64,000 bases of DNA from the NCBI GenBank assembly GCA_958510825.1, contig OY294050.1, positions 42,545,249-42,609,248 of the forward strand. The letters are read 5' to 3'. The notes under the pieces are model-generated. The model was not told the DNA's origin, did no database searches, and was given only the letters and a program-made list of their open reading frames with translations. This document shows positions 1 to 10,846 of this stretch, piece after piece. The stretch comes from Brachypterus glaber. Its lineage: Eukaryota > Arthropoda > Insecta > Coleoptera > Kateretidae. How positions within the stretch are numbered: the first letter of the stretch is position 1; each line of letters starts with the position of its first letter. The position numbers and the translations under genes are program-made.

Positions 1-768
1 GATTTACGTTAGTCTCTTTTGACTTTTGTTTTTTTTTCTTACTTAAGAGTTTCATTTTCAAGGTTTTGATTTACTTAAGTTAATTAATTTTAAGTTTTGT
101 TTTTTGTTACCAAAGAGTTTTATTTAAGTTTATTTAACTATGTAGGTATCTAAAATAAACATTTTTTTAATTAATAAATTGACTTAATTTATTTAAATAT
201 CACGATTAACTGTACCCCATATTGACTCACTGTACCAGGTACCGGGGGCTCAGTGAATCAAATGACATACTGTCAAAAAAGTACTTGTAAAAAATCATGG
301 TCTATTCATTTTTAATTTAAACCTACAAATTATGTTAGCTTAAAGATCAAAGAAACGTAGTATGAAAAAAAATCTGAGTTATTGTCCAAACTTTTAAAAA
401 TATGCGCTCTGAAAAAGTAAGTGACTCACTGTGCTCCCTGTTCCCCTATATATTTTTCTTACGTATTTTTGTGTGCTGAAAACGAATTTGACAGTGAAAA
501 AGCTCGCTGACCCCATAACACAAAAAACGACAAAAAAAAAAGAATACTGAACCAGCTAGATCGAGATCTTCGAAGTTTTTTAGCACTTTTGAATTTTGGG
601 AGTTGTCTCAAAGACAATTTTGATCAGAAAGTTGAGAAATATAACATATTCAATGTTAAGCCAAATCGGACTCTTCCATAAGACCAGTGCATCGCGGTTT
701 TTAAACTGCTGTAGCACCCAAACTTGTAATTGAACTTTTTTTTGAGGTCCGGTGTTCAAATCTGATTT
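1..768. other. AT-rich stretch, no gene seen
   Basis: No open frame of convincing length, no RNA gene and no recognisable element ends were seen. Poly-A/T runs are frequent. Confidence 0.5.
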
Positions 769-1118
769 CCCTTGCGACCTTCAACTTACTCTGGAAACAC
801 TCTGGAAACAGAGTCAGAGTGAAAACATTCTGCTGCCAACGTGTTTCCAGAGTGGTTTTGTGCCATTTTGTCAGAGTTGAATCAGAGTGGTTCCAGGCTT
901 GATTAAATCAGAGCGTTTTAAGAGTGTTTTCGTTTGGACTTAAAAAAAAAAAAAAAAGTCCAAACGAAAACACTCTGAAAACGCTCTGATTTTACTCTGG
1001 GAACGTTATGGATAAAGGGCACAAATACACTCTGGAAATACTCTGGTAACAGCATGATTACAAAATGTTATTAGAATGTTTCCAGAGTTTTTTCAGCGTG
1101 ATTGTAAAGTCGCAAGGG
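769..1118. mobile_element. Iterated-motif TIR element with CCC...GGG ends (350 bp)
   Basis: The ends are a perfect 10-bp inverted repeat, CCCTTGCGAC and GTCGCAAGGG, flanked on both sides by TT, which fits a 2-bp target duplication. The interior repeats ACTCTGGAAAC-like motifs on both strands. At its centre a perfect hairpin (GTTTTCGTTTGGACTT and its complement) surrounds an A-run near 940-957. It has no coding capacity. It shares end type and 2-bp duplication with the elements at 6031, 17774, 20514 and 29494, but has a different motif. Confidence 0.7.
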
Positions 1119-1494
1119 TTAGTCTGTCGATATTTTTTTATCGATTTCACATCTTATTGTATTCCTTTTTTTTTCTGCGAATCTTTACAATTTTTTAATC
1201 CCCTCCTTTTTTCTATTAAATTTATAATTTCGTTTGTAATATAAGGTTTTCCAATATTTTCCCCTTTTGTTCCCAACACCTCCTTAATCATAGACTAAGA
1301 ACATAGATGAGCTGTCATCTCAAGGTTATATGGTAAAGCTGGAGCTAACGAAATGTAAATATGGAGAAAATTAAGAAAACGCGTTTTGACTTATAATTTA
1401 ATCACTTTAACCTTTAAAACTAAACTTTTTGGGCATATGTTAGCATAAAATATAACAAAACTTATCTCATTAAAATAACTTTAGTTTTGGGTGC

Positions 1495-2662
1495 CTTCAA
1501 TTATTACGCAACACTTTTTAGGAAAAAACTCATAGTTTCTTTTTACACAAAAGTTTATTTTTTTTTGGCTAAGTTGGCACAGTAGGTGTAAAATAATATT
1601 TAAACCTAACCATATAATAAAATTTTACTTATTTTAATGCCATTTTAAAGCTATTTCATACATAAATTTTAGAAATTGCTATTTTCGCCAAAAGTAAAAA
1701 AGCTAAAGTGGTCTAACTAACATTGTTTTCAACACTCGTTATTTCCCAAACAAAACCAACTATTGCAACAGTTATACATGAAATAGTGTAGTACTACCTT
1801 TAAACTATACTATAAAATTATTTTTGGGTGTGTCCAAGTATTAGGTAACACTTTTTATGGTATACTAAATGAGCCTGTTTACACAAAAGAAAAGGTCACC
1901 ATATGAAAAATTTTAGCTTAAAATACACAAAAAATGTTGTATAGAAGATAAAAGACCCACCAAATAAGATTTTAATTAGTTTTACGCCACTTTTAAGCTA
2001 TTTTACACATAAATTTTAGAAACTGCTATCTTTGCCAAAAGTGAAATAGCTTAAGTGGTCTAACTAACAATGTTTTCAACACTCGTTATTTCCCAAACAA
2101 AACCAACTATTGCAACAACTATGCATTAAATGCTGTAGTACTACCTTTATGCTATACTATAAAATTATTTTTGGGTGTGTCCAAGTATTACGTAACAGTT
2201 TTTGGGGTATACCTAATAAGCCTATTTTTTACAATTTTTTTTTTGTAAAAACAGGCTCATTTAATATACCCTAAAAAGTGTTACGTAATACTTGGACTCA
2301 CCCAAAAATAATTTTATAGTCTAGTTTAAAGGTAGTACTATACTATTTCACGCATAATTGTTGCAATACTTAGTTGGTTTTGTTTGGGAAATAACAAGTG
2401 TTGGAAACAATGTTAGTTAGACCACTTTAGCTTTTTCACTTTTGGCAAAAATAGCAATTTCTAAAATTTATGTGTGAAATGGCTTTAAAATTACATTAAA
2501 TTAATTATAATCTTATTTGGTGGGTCTTTTTATATATTATACTACGTTTCTTGTGCGTTTTTAGCTAAAATTATTCATATTGTGACCTTTTTTTTTTGTA
2601 AAAAACAGGCTTATTTAGTATACCCCAAAAAGTGTTGCGTAATACTTGGGTACACCCAAAAA
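1495..2662. mobile_element. Palindromic foldback element with internal duplication
   Basis: The ends are inverted copies beginning TTTTGGGTG and containing TATTACGCAACACTTTTT (about 1496-1535 and 2627-2661). Inside, a segment of about 175 bp (near 1688-1860) recurs directly about 347 bp downstream (2035-2207) and again inverted near 2240-2470. No coding capacity. The stretches on either side (1119-1494 and 2663-3337) show nothing recognisable. Confidence 0.65.
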
Positions 2663-3350
2663 TAATTTTATTATATTATATAAAGCTCGCTTATATATAT
2701 TTTTTGCAAATATTATTTAGAAATAGGAAAATACATATTTAAAATACAATGAGTTAAACCGTTTTTAACAAATTTAAAAAATAAATTAATGTAGAGTTCC
2801 TAAATGTTATCGTTTAAATTAAATGAAGATCATAATTTTTCATTTATAATACTGTGAAGGACTGTCCTACTAGGACATACACTCCAGTGTGTAGTCAAGT
2901 AATGTCATTTATTTATACTCGTACATCATATTAGCATGAAAAAACCTAAAACATTTTAACTAAAAACTGTTAAATTAAGCCAGAATTTAGAAACCAGGTA
3001 CATTGCACGGTTTTAAAATATCTACTATGGTAGATTTTTCAATTTTTTTTTCAATCTTTTTTCACTCCATATGTTATTTGACATTATTACTACCTTTACT
3101 AAGTATTAAACAACTACCTCTTAAATTCATGAACACCGTAAAATGTATTTTATTTACTTTAATCAAAAACAATATAATATTAACATGCAATTTTACAAAA
3201 GTAACTTTATTGTTCGAAGCCAGTTTTCAGTAATCTAGAATCAAAATGGAGGACGCATTTAGTCGGGACGCAGAAGTATGCGCAGACGGTCAAAAATCAT
3301 TCTAGTCTGTTATTTTGTCTATGTCCTTAATATTATTAACTAAATTATCC

Positions 3351-3631
3351 GCCGATCTCGGTGGCGCAGTTGGTAGTGCGTCCGGCTGCGAACACTGAGA
3401 TTGTGGGTTCGAGCCCCACATAGAGCATGGATGTATAGTGGTGTAAATAGTCGGTAGATGGAACTACGATGACTAACTGTAATGTGGGTTGCAGGTGAAA
3501 CTGTAAACACATTTCAGGGTGGATGCGAGTTCTGTGGAGGACCGTGCTTCGGAGGGCACGTAAAGATGGCGGTCCCGTCAATTAGGCCATAGCAGCGAAA
3601 AACGATGTTAAATGATTAAACAAACAAAACA
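3351..3631 (+). mobile_element. tRNA-derived SINE, full length, 13-bp target duplication
   Basis: A tRNA-like head carries a pol III A box (GTGGCGCAGTTGGTAGTGCG at 3361-3380) and B box (GGTTCGAGCC at 3406-3415), followed by an unrelated body of about 200 bp and a short AAAC-rich tail. The exact 13-bp direct repeat AACTAAATTATCC flanks it at 3338-3350 and 3632-3644, the mark of target-primed insertion by a LINE. It would be transcribed by RNA polymerase III. It is not a functional tRNA gene, because no acceptor stem closes around the head. Confidence 0.9.
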
Positions 3632-3876
3632 AACTAAATTATCCCATCGTTAAAAAAAAGCATAACATTTTCAATTAACAGTATTTGGTAGGAGCTTTTG
3701 TAAAGCTGCTTTACTACTAAAGACATTTTATATATAAATATTTCAATTATACATACAGGGTGATCAGTAACTGCCATGCCAAAATTTAAGAGGTGATTCT
3801 ACATGAAAAAATATGAAAAAAAGTTTTTATAAAGGTTGGTCCGGAAATGAGCCCTAAGGGAACGTTCAAGTATTAC

Positions 3877-4020
3877 GTAACGCAAATTGTACCAAAATTC
3901 ATACACTTCATACCTCGGTTCTCGCGTTATTATAGATTATAGAGATTTCATATTTTGGCTACCCCTCTAATAGGGGTGTGTTAGGGGGGGTAGCCAAAAT
4001 ATGAAATCTCTACAGCCTTG
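3877..4020. repeat. Nested segment with TTACGTAACGC end and 26-bp hairpin
   Basis: It begins GGGAACGTTCAAGTATTACG, the same terminus as the element at 7504, and interrupts the family-D sequence. Its right part is a perfect 26-bp inverted repeat (3940-3965 and 3987-4012) around a C/G-rich loop. Confidence 0.55.
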
Positions 4021-4457
4021 AATAGGGAACTACGGTCCTTCGAAGATGACATATTGAATGGGGAACAAAATAAAGCATCAATAAAATTTTAATGCTGCAG
4101 TGTGATTCTTCATTTAATACTGAGCAAAAAGTATTCTTCACCAAAACACCTAAATTTAATATTAAAGGAGGAGTAATAGCCTTTTAAAAAGTAACGTTTT
4201 TGGTGGCACACAATGTTACTTCCACTTAATTGCATTTTTTTTGAAAACGGTTGCTCCTACAGTGTTACACCATATGACATATTTTATGTATTTTTATTCA
4301 AGGAATCCATATTGTTTACAAAAAATCCTAAAAAAGTACACATAAAAAAGTTTTGGACAAAAATGTGTTAAGCCTAATACATTTTTCCGCTTAAGGACTT
4401 TTTGGATTAATTAAAAAAAAAAATTAACATAAACTTATTGCCCTTATTGATACTAGT

Positions 4458-5610
4458 GCTGTGAAGTCGTTTTTTTACTAATAAATATTTTTCTACTAAT
4501 GTTATAAATTGTAAAATATGATTATATCCGAGCAGAGATTATAACTTTTATTATAACTTACTCAGTTAGGTTGGCCATCCAATCTTCTATCGTATTTAAA
4601 GTATACCCGAGCGGAGAATATACTTAACCACGTATCACTTTATTCGGGAGCTAAGTAAGTTCTAGTGAGATGGTGCTTTGGAAACAGATTAAAACGATTT
4701 CTTCTTAACTTAAGAATAATATATTAAATAAATGTGAATAAATTCTTCAAGAACATGAAAGATAAATTCTTACTTTGTAGTCCTACCTACTTCTATGCAA
4801 AGCCCCTAAATTATAATTTCCATTATATATTAGTTTTCCATTAAATACTTCTAAATTAAAACATACTATGTTTAAAATCCCAATTATTCACAATCCTTTT
4901 CAAAGCCCAATTTATTGTCCACATTTTTCTCAGTGTAAATATTTAAACTGGTTTGAATGTTATTTAAATAAGTTTACAGAATATTTTTCAAAGTTCATTA
5001 ATATTCCTCCAAATTTCTATCATTGTTCATACTAACAATATTTATAAGTGTCCAATATTATTATTAAGTCTGATATTACAAGTCTCAAAACTTTTATAAG
5101 TTTTAAAAAAGTATTTTTAATCTAAGAATAATTCTCAAAATTATTTCTCACAGACACTACATTTTCACTTTTGAAATTGACATGGAAACACTCTAAGTAA
5201 TACTGAATAATATCTGAATTTTTTCATCAGTTTATATAGGATTTCTCAAATGATAAATAGGTCAATAGTTAAATTTATTTAACAAGGCTTTTAGCGCACA
5301 ATATTTCTCAAGACACCGACTATATTTACTTACCCCGACAAAAGAGTTTAAGCTTATATATTTGCTAATTACTATTCCTGACATCTGAAACGATCATTTA
5401 AACCATAAATTATATTTGTTTATAAACTTATTTCTATGAGTCAACTTTTAAGTTATACCGACAAGAATCACCGAAAAGGGGTCCGATTTAATATAGAACC
5501 AGCCGGACTTTGCCGAAGTAAATCTCGTGAAGCCAGACTGTATTTGCGCTATGATTAAAGCAATTTTATTTTTAAAATTTTAACACCATATAAAATATTC
5601 AGATCATGAC
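4458..5610. mobile_element. Unidentified 1.15-kb insertion with ACTAGT repeats
   Basis: Relatives of the host element (for example near 8725-8740) read straight through TACTAGTATACATG. Here ACTAGT occurs at 4452-4457 and again at 5611-5616 with 1153 bp between. That is what an insertion with a 5-6 bp target duplication would give. The insert has no ORF of note and no obvious terminal inverted repeat. A solo LTR is possible, but canonical TG...CA ends do not line up exactly with the duplication. Confidence 0.55.
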
Positions 5611-6030
5611 ACTAGTATACATGGAAAAGCTCGTTGCTCTAGCTTAAAAGCTACCAGAGTTATTAATTAAAAACCTTATTTTTATTACAATTTTAAAGGG
5701 GCGTAGCTCCTTTAGGGCTAATTTTCGGACTAACCTTTATAGGAACTCTTTTTGATATTTTGGGATGCAGAATCACCTCTTTTGGCATGCTAGTTATGAT
5801 CACCCTGTATAAAAATAAAACAAAAAAACTTCTTATAATAATTTAATTAAATAAATAATAAATACATAGTTACATCAACATATAACTATCACACGCTCAA
5901 ATCTCAAAATGACACTGATATAAATAAAATAAATATAAATTGTTTTTGATTGATTTTTGATTTTTATAACTTGTTTTAAATTAACTGTCATTTTGAAACC
6001 GAGCTCTTGAAAGAATACAGCCATATCATT

Positions 6031-6809
6031 CCCAGGTAGCAAAATAACATGACATTCACGTGAACGTCACGTTAATATGTGACATGTGATGTTAAATTTG
6101 TAGTCTCATTTAACAAGAATATAGCATGGTGGGGATGTCCTAAGTCCACCCCTAATAACATCACACAATGACATCCCGAAAATAACGTGTTTGTGACATC
6201 ATAAATCCACATTCCTGTTATATCTAATATCTTATGGATGCCGTTACTGGTACTTTAATATTTAAATAATATTCTAGGATATTAGCTTTTTCTAAATTAA
6301 AACCATTAAAAACGCTTTAACCCTATCAAAAAATCGGATTTAAAATCAATCAGTAATTGAAACAATCACAGATTGAAACAGATAGATTCTAAATACGAAA
6401 TTGCAGATTAAGGGGACAATATATTCCTTTAATCCGTGTCCGTGGTCTTGAGAAGCCCGGCAGAGCCCCCTATCCACTGGAAATCGTATAATGTGTATAC
6501 AATTTCCTTATAATAATTTACTCTATCAACATCATCTTATATCGATTTTTTTGCTTCGAACGTCGGTGAGAAGCAAAATAACATGACATTTACGTGAAAG
6601 CCACGTTAATATGTGACATGCGATATATTCACAGCGTTGCTAAATATTTGTTATTAAATAACATGGTTGTCACGTCACACGTATTACGTTGCAAATGTGA
6701 TGTTAAATACATGTTATTTTTCAATATTATGTGATGTTATGATTTAGTTTAAAAATACACCCAAAAGTGATGTTAATTTCTTGTAATATAACAACCCTTG
6801 CTACCTGGG
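6031..6809. mobile_element. Iterated-motif TIR element, family A copy 1
   Basis: CCCAGGTAGC at the left end and GCTACCTGGG at the right end form a perfect 10-bp TIR, with TT on both outer sides. The interior repeats GTGATGTTA / TAACATCAC and related ACGTGA motifs in both orientations near both ends. Two further copies are at 29494-30543 and 35891-36711. No protein is encoded. Confidence 0.8.
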
Positions 6810-7503
6810 TTGAGGTATAGAGGGGAGAGTGCCATTCGACCAGGCTGCGCGTGGACAAACTGTGCCGACAAGGGAGCTTTGTTTTGCAAATTTGAGTTTG
6901 CGCAGTTACTTCGACTTTGGTTTTTAAACTAACCTAAAATTTAATTCACATGCGTTTTTTAATGAATTCGAGTGGGAGAAACAGGAATTCTGTCTGACCG
7001 AGTGACTATCTTTGTGAATTTCGAAGTGCGCAAGACCGTTAGAAAGGAATTTTAGAGAGAGAGAGAGAGAGATAGATGCGCGAATCAAAATCGGCACAAG
7101 AAATTTAAACGGCTCTGGCACTCTCCCCACTCTACCTCAATGAGCCATATACATAAAAACAGTATGTTAAGTATAAAAGCTTCCTTTGAACTGACAATAA
7201 TATAAATCATACACTAAAAAAATAGAGTAACCAAACAAATAACACATACATCCGAAACGTAAAATTGTATTCAAAAATTGATTATTTTAAAACTTTAATT
7301 AGCATAATATATTATTTTAGTGAAAAAATAAATGGTAATTCTACGCACTATTCTTTTTCGTAATGATAAAAAACCCTCTAACAAAATTTTGTTTGGCCTC
7401 ATTGATTGAGAACTTAGTTTGGTTTGGTCTTTCGCGAGGCACGACCCGATAGATATTTTTTTTATTTTGTATACAATTTCTTAAAAAAGTTTTAATTTTG
7501 TTA
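6810..7503. other. No gene seen; short GA microsatellite
   Basis: Holds a short (GA)n run near 7053-7072. The open frame at 6924-7130 on the minus strand has no recognisable features. Confidence 0.5.
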
Positions 7504-7646
7504 AGGGAACGTTCAAGTATTACGTAACGCAAATCATTTTGGACCCCCACCCCCCTGTAACGCTATTTTCCGATACCATTAACATGTGCGTAACGCTCCA
7601 AAATGAACCCCCCCTAGGAGCGTTACGTAATACTTAAACGTTGCCT
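7504..7646. mobile_element. Small TIR element with TTACGTAACGC termini
   Basis: GGGAACGTTCAAGTATTACG at the left is mirrored by CGTTACGTAATACTTAAACG at the right, with C- and G-rich runs just inside. The same terminus is seen near 3877 and near 30950. It resembles the termini of the Harbinger-type element at 53116 in the TATTACGTAACGC core. Confidence 0.65.
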
Positions 7647-7822
7647 AAACAGTTAATATACAGATTCGTTTTGTCATTTTACTAAATATTAGTAAATCAC
7701 AGAAATTATAAGTATAGCCCAATCATTTTAGATTTTTTCGTGAGATTAATTTACAAGTTAAAATTTTTGACGCAGTTAAGTATCCCCGCGAAGCAGATGA
7801 AGAATAGTATATTCTATAACTA

Positions 7823-7920
7823 GTATGGAATAGACAATATTCCGCGCGAATGAAAAGTTTGTCATACGAGCCGGCAGGCGAGTATGACGGTCCCGCGAGA
7901 CCGGAATGACTATTCCATAC
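7823..7920. repeat. Conserved 98-nt GC-rich hairpin of family K
   Basis: GTATGGAATAG and CTATTCCATAC close a stem around a second stem, GTCATAC...GTATGAC, with a GC-rich loop. The copy at 28374-28471 has the same length and architecture, and the flanking DNA is AT-rich. Function unknown. Confidence 0.6.
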
Positions 7921-8193
7921 GTGTTGTAGACTATACTTTTTCTTCGACTGCAAATATGAATCACTGTATGGCTTTAAACTGCGGACAAGGTTAAAAACGA
8001 TGTTTTTTTGTGACTCGACATTGTAAATGCAACAAAACACATATTTTTAAATAAAGCAATTAATGTTATTTAATAATTTTATCAAATCAGTACTTAAAAA
8101 AGATTTTTATTTAATTTTAGCACATATTTACAAATTATAATGCAAAAATTGAAGGTTTTGTCAGATTGTTGTGACAGATATAAGGTTTAAATA

Positions 8194-8926
8194 CAGCCTG
8201 TTCCAGAACTCGCATACCGAAATTTAAGAGGTGATTCTACATCCAAAAATATGAAAAAAAGTTTCTATAAAGGTTGGTCCGGAAATGAGCCCTAAGGGAG
8301 CTACGGCCCTTCGAAGATGACGTATTGAATGGGGAACAAAAAAAAGCACCAATAAAATTTTAATGCTGTAGGGTGATTCTTCATTTAAAACTGAGCAAAA
8401 AAGTATTATACACCAAAACAAACCAAATTTAATATTAAAGGAGTAATAGCCTTTTAAAAAGTAACGTTTTTGGTGGCACAAAATGTTACTTCCTCTTAAT
8501 TGCATTTTTTTTTTGATAACGGTTGCTCCTACAGTGTTACACTATATGATATTTTATATGTATTTTTATTCTAGAAATCTATATTTTTTACAACAAATCC
8601 AAAAAACATACACATAGAAAAGTTTGGGGCAAAAATGTTTTAAGCCTCATATATTTTGTCCGTCTGGGCACGCCTCTGGATAAATTAAAAAAATAAATTA
8701 ACATAAACTTATTGCCCTTATTAATACTAGTATACATGCAAAAGCTCGCCGCTCTAGCTTAAACGGTACCCGAGTTATTAATTAAAAACCTTATTTTTAT
8801 TACAATTTTAAAGGGCCCTAGATCCCTTAGGGCTCATTTCCGGACCAACCTTATAGGAACTTTTTTTATATTTTTGGATCTAGAATCACCTCTTAAATTT
8901 TGGCATGCCAGTTATGGATCACCCTG
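8194..8926. mobile_element. TA-flanked TIR element, family D copy b (733 bp)
   Basis: It starts CAGCCTGTTCCAGAACTCG and ends GGATCACCCTG. The homologous family-K copy at 28741 reads TTTAAATATTTAACAATAG with no insert, whereas here the TA is doubled around the element. This empty site proves both the boundaries and a TA target duplication. Non-autonomous; Tc1/mariner-type mobilisation is inferred from the TA. Confidence 0.88.
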
Positions 8927-9224
8927 TATTTAACAATAGATGGAGCAGTTTTAATTTTTTAAACTAAATTGATAAAAAACTGGTCAAATATTAAGAAAAA
9001 CTAATAAACTTTATGTAATCTTTTATTTCACGGTAAAATATATATATTATTGCTAATTTTGCTACAGTTTTCTTTACTTTTATAAATAAGAGATGGCACT
9101 ACATGTGCTCATTCTAACACTTGATACGGAATATTCATACCGTATCTAGAGCTAGAATGGATTCATTCTGTGTTTGAAAAGTGTGTGTATTTGTTTACAT
9201 TCTAAAGCAGTCGTAGAAAAATAT

Positions 9225-10150
9225 CATTCTTGACCATTAATTAATTATGGGAACTGTCCGCCATCTTGGATTAAAGGGGTAAGTGCTTTTATCTCGCTAA
9301 ATATGCATCTTACGATAAAAATGCATATTACCAATTTTTTTAAGAAGAAATTTCCAACAATTTTTGTTGGGATCATTTTTTAAATATATTGATAACAATC
9401 GAGTTTTAAATATTCAAAAATGGCCATGTTGGGGGTGAAATTGTTTTTTTCGACTTTTCAGCCAAATTATTCTTAGGTGGTTATGAGCAAACTTGTAGCT
9501 CTTAAAATTCTCAAAAAGTTTTATACCGTGCGATTATAAAGTGCCGAACACTTTTTAATGCAAAACTGGCATTAGCGATGAGTAAAATGCAAGAAAGCTG
9601 TGTGCGTTTTACTGGCCTCCGAGCTGTTGTACGTATCAATCACATGGGCTTGTCGCGCACAACTCTAACAGAGGCGTGGCTTTAAACGAAGAGTATTTTC
9701 TTTTCAAACTGTTCGGCACTTTATAATCGCACTGTATATTATGAATTTTTATAAGTATTTTGGTACGGTTACAGTGGGGTCTGAAAGTCAAGTTGCTCCC
9801 TCCATAACCGTACAAAAATACATATGAAAACTCATAATATATAAAACTTATAGAGAATTTCAAGCGCTACAAGTTTGCTCATAATCACTTTTATCCTCCG
9901 ATAAATAATATGACTGAAAAATCTAAAAAAATATTTCACCTCCAACATGGCTATTTTTGAATATTTAAAACTCGATTGTTATCAATATATTAGAAAAATG
10001 ATCTAAACAAAAACGATTGGAAATTTGCTCCTTAACAAAATTGGTAATATACATTTTTATCGTACGATCCACATTTAGCGAGATAACCGCACTCACCCGT
10101 TTAATCCAAGATGGCGGACAGTTCCCATAATTAATTAATGGTCAAGAATG
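9225..10150. mobile_element. Foldback element with ~320-bp arms
   Basis: The sequence from CATTCTTGACCATTAATTAA leftmost is mirrored at the right end by its complement, and the match continues inward for roughly 300 bp. Both arms contain the phrase GATGGCGGACAG or its complement. No coding capacity. Confidence 0.75.
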
Positions 10151-10476
10151 AGATTTCTTCTCCTTTTAAGTATCACAGGCGGATATGGCCTCATGAGCTA
10201 ATGCCAAAAAAGAAATGGGAAGAAGAAGAAGAATGAGATTTCTTCATCTCCTTCGCGAGGATACTTAACTGCGTCAACCGTTTAATCCAAGATGGCGGCA
10301 GTTCCCATATTTAATTAATGGGCAAGAATGTGATTTGTTTATTTATTCCGCGGGGGACACTTAACTGCATTAAAACTTGTATTTTTTTCTTTCTTATATC
10401 GAATTTGATCTAAAGTCAATGGGCTTGTAAGAGTCCTGGTAATACATATAATGGTAACTGGTATTATGTTTTTAAT

Positions 10477-10793
10477 TTACGATTTTATTTTAAAAACTCT
10501 TCGATTCCAATCATGATGTTCAGGATGCTCATGCTCATGTGCATGAGTATGTGAATATACTACTACTGGTTTTTCCATTTTATCCTTTACATGTTTTAGT
10601 AGAAGTAAAACTCCACCTAGTAATACTTTTTTAATAATTATTATTCCAATTAGAGTCATTCCAAGTAATAATTTAATTTTGTAAAGTAAAACATTTGATG
10701 CAACCAGTAATAGGGCCTTTATCCCCTCTCCTCCTCCTCCTCCTCCTTTACTGCCGCCGCCGCCGCCGCCACCGCCACCTTTGCCACGGCCCT
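10477..10793 (-). CDS. Host gene, last exon: glycine-rich, hydrophobic, His-rich C-terminus of a small secreted protein
   Basis: The exon starts after a good acceptor (TTTATTTATTTTCAG, AG at 10795-10794) and runs 105 codons to a stop. It encodes a Gly-rich stretch with Lys/Ser breaks, then about 45 mostly hydrophobic residues with regularly spaced Lys (LLLVASNVLLYKIKLLLG, IIIIKKVLLGG), and a charged His/Glu tail (HTHAHEHEHPEHHDW). It enters in phase with two bases completing a codon, exactly complementing the donor at 48290, so it should join exon 1 at 48291-48492 for about 172 residues. Lys-spaced Leu-rich segments recall insect Osiris-type (DUF1676) proteins, but the family's conserved blocks are not clear. 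Codon composition is far less AT-biased than the surroundings. Further internal exons are possible. No clear polyadenylation signal was found just downstream. Confidence 0.72.
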
Positions 10794-10846
10794 CTGAAAA
10801 TAAATAAAATTTATTAAAAATTGAATAATACATTTTAAATTATTAT

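Larger units (their letters stand above)
3756..5807. mobile_element. TA-flanked foldback TIR element, family D, with two nested insertions
   Basis: It starts CAGGGTGATCAGTAACTGCC and ends in a near-inverse ending in CACCCTG, each preceded or followed by TA. The outer arms are long imperfect inverted repeats. Relatives lie at 8194, 13575, 27342, 31858 and 50856. TA target duplication points to the Tc1/mariner group; no transposase is present, so it is non-autonomous. Two foreign pieces interrupt it: a hairpin-bearing segment near 3877-4020 and a 1.15-kb insert at 4458-5610. Confidence 0.8.
7768..10276. mobile_element. Composite TIR element, family K (2.5 kb)
   Basis: The ends are 37-bp inverted repeats with about two mismatches; each starts TGACGCAGTTAAGTATCC and runs to GATGAAGAA (7768-7804 and 10240-10276). 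The left body recurs at 28357-29066, where it lacks the family-D insertion found here at 8194-8926. A separate foldback occupies 9225-10150. Immediately to the right (10277-10340) part of the foldback end is repeated, a local duplication of about 180 bp. No transposase seen. Confidence 0.65.

Noticed and set aside
3351..3425. tRNA gene
   Set aside because: A and B boxes are present but no closed acceptor stem; the head is fused to a SINE body with a 13-bp target duplication.
3345..3581. 78-codon minus-strand ORF
   Set aside because: It is entirely within the SINE; the pol III boxes and target duplication explain the sequence.
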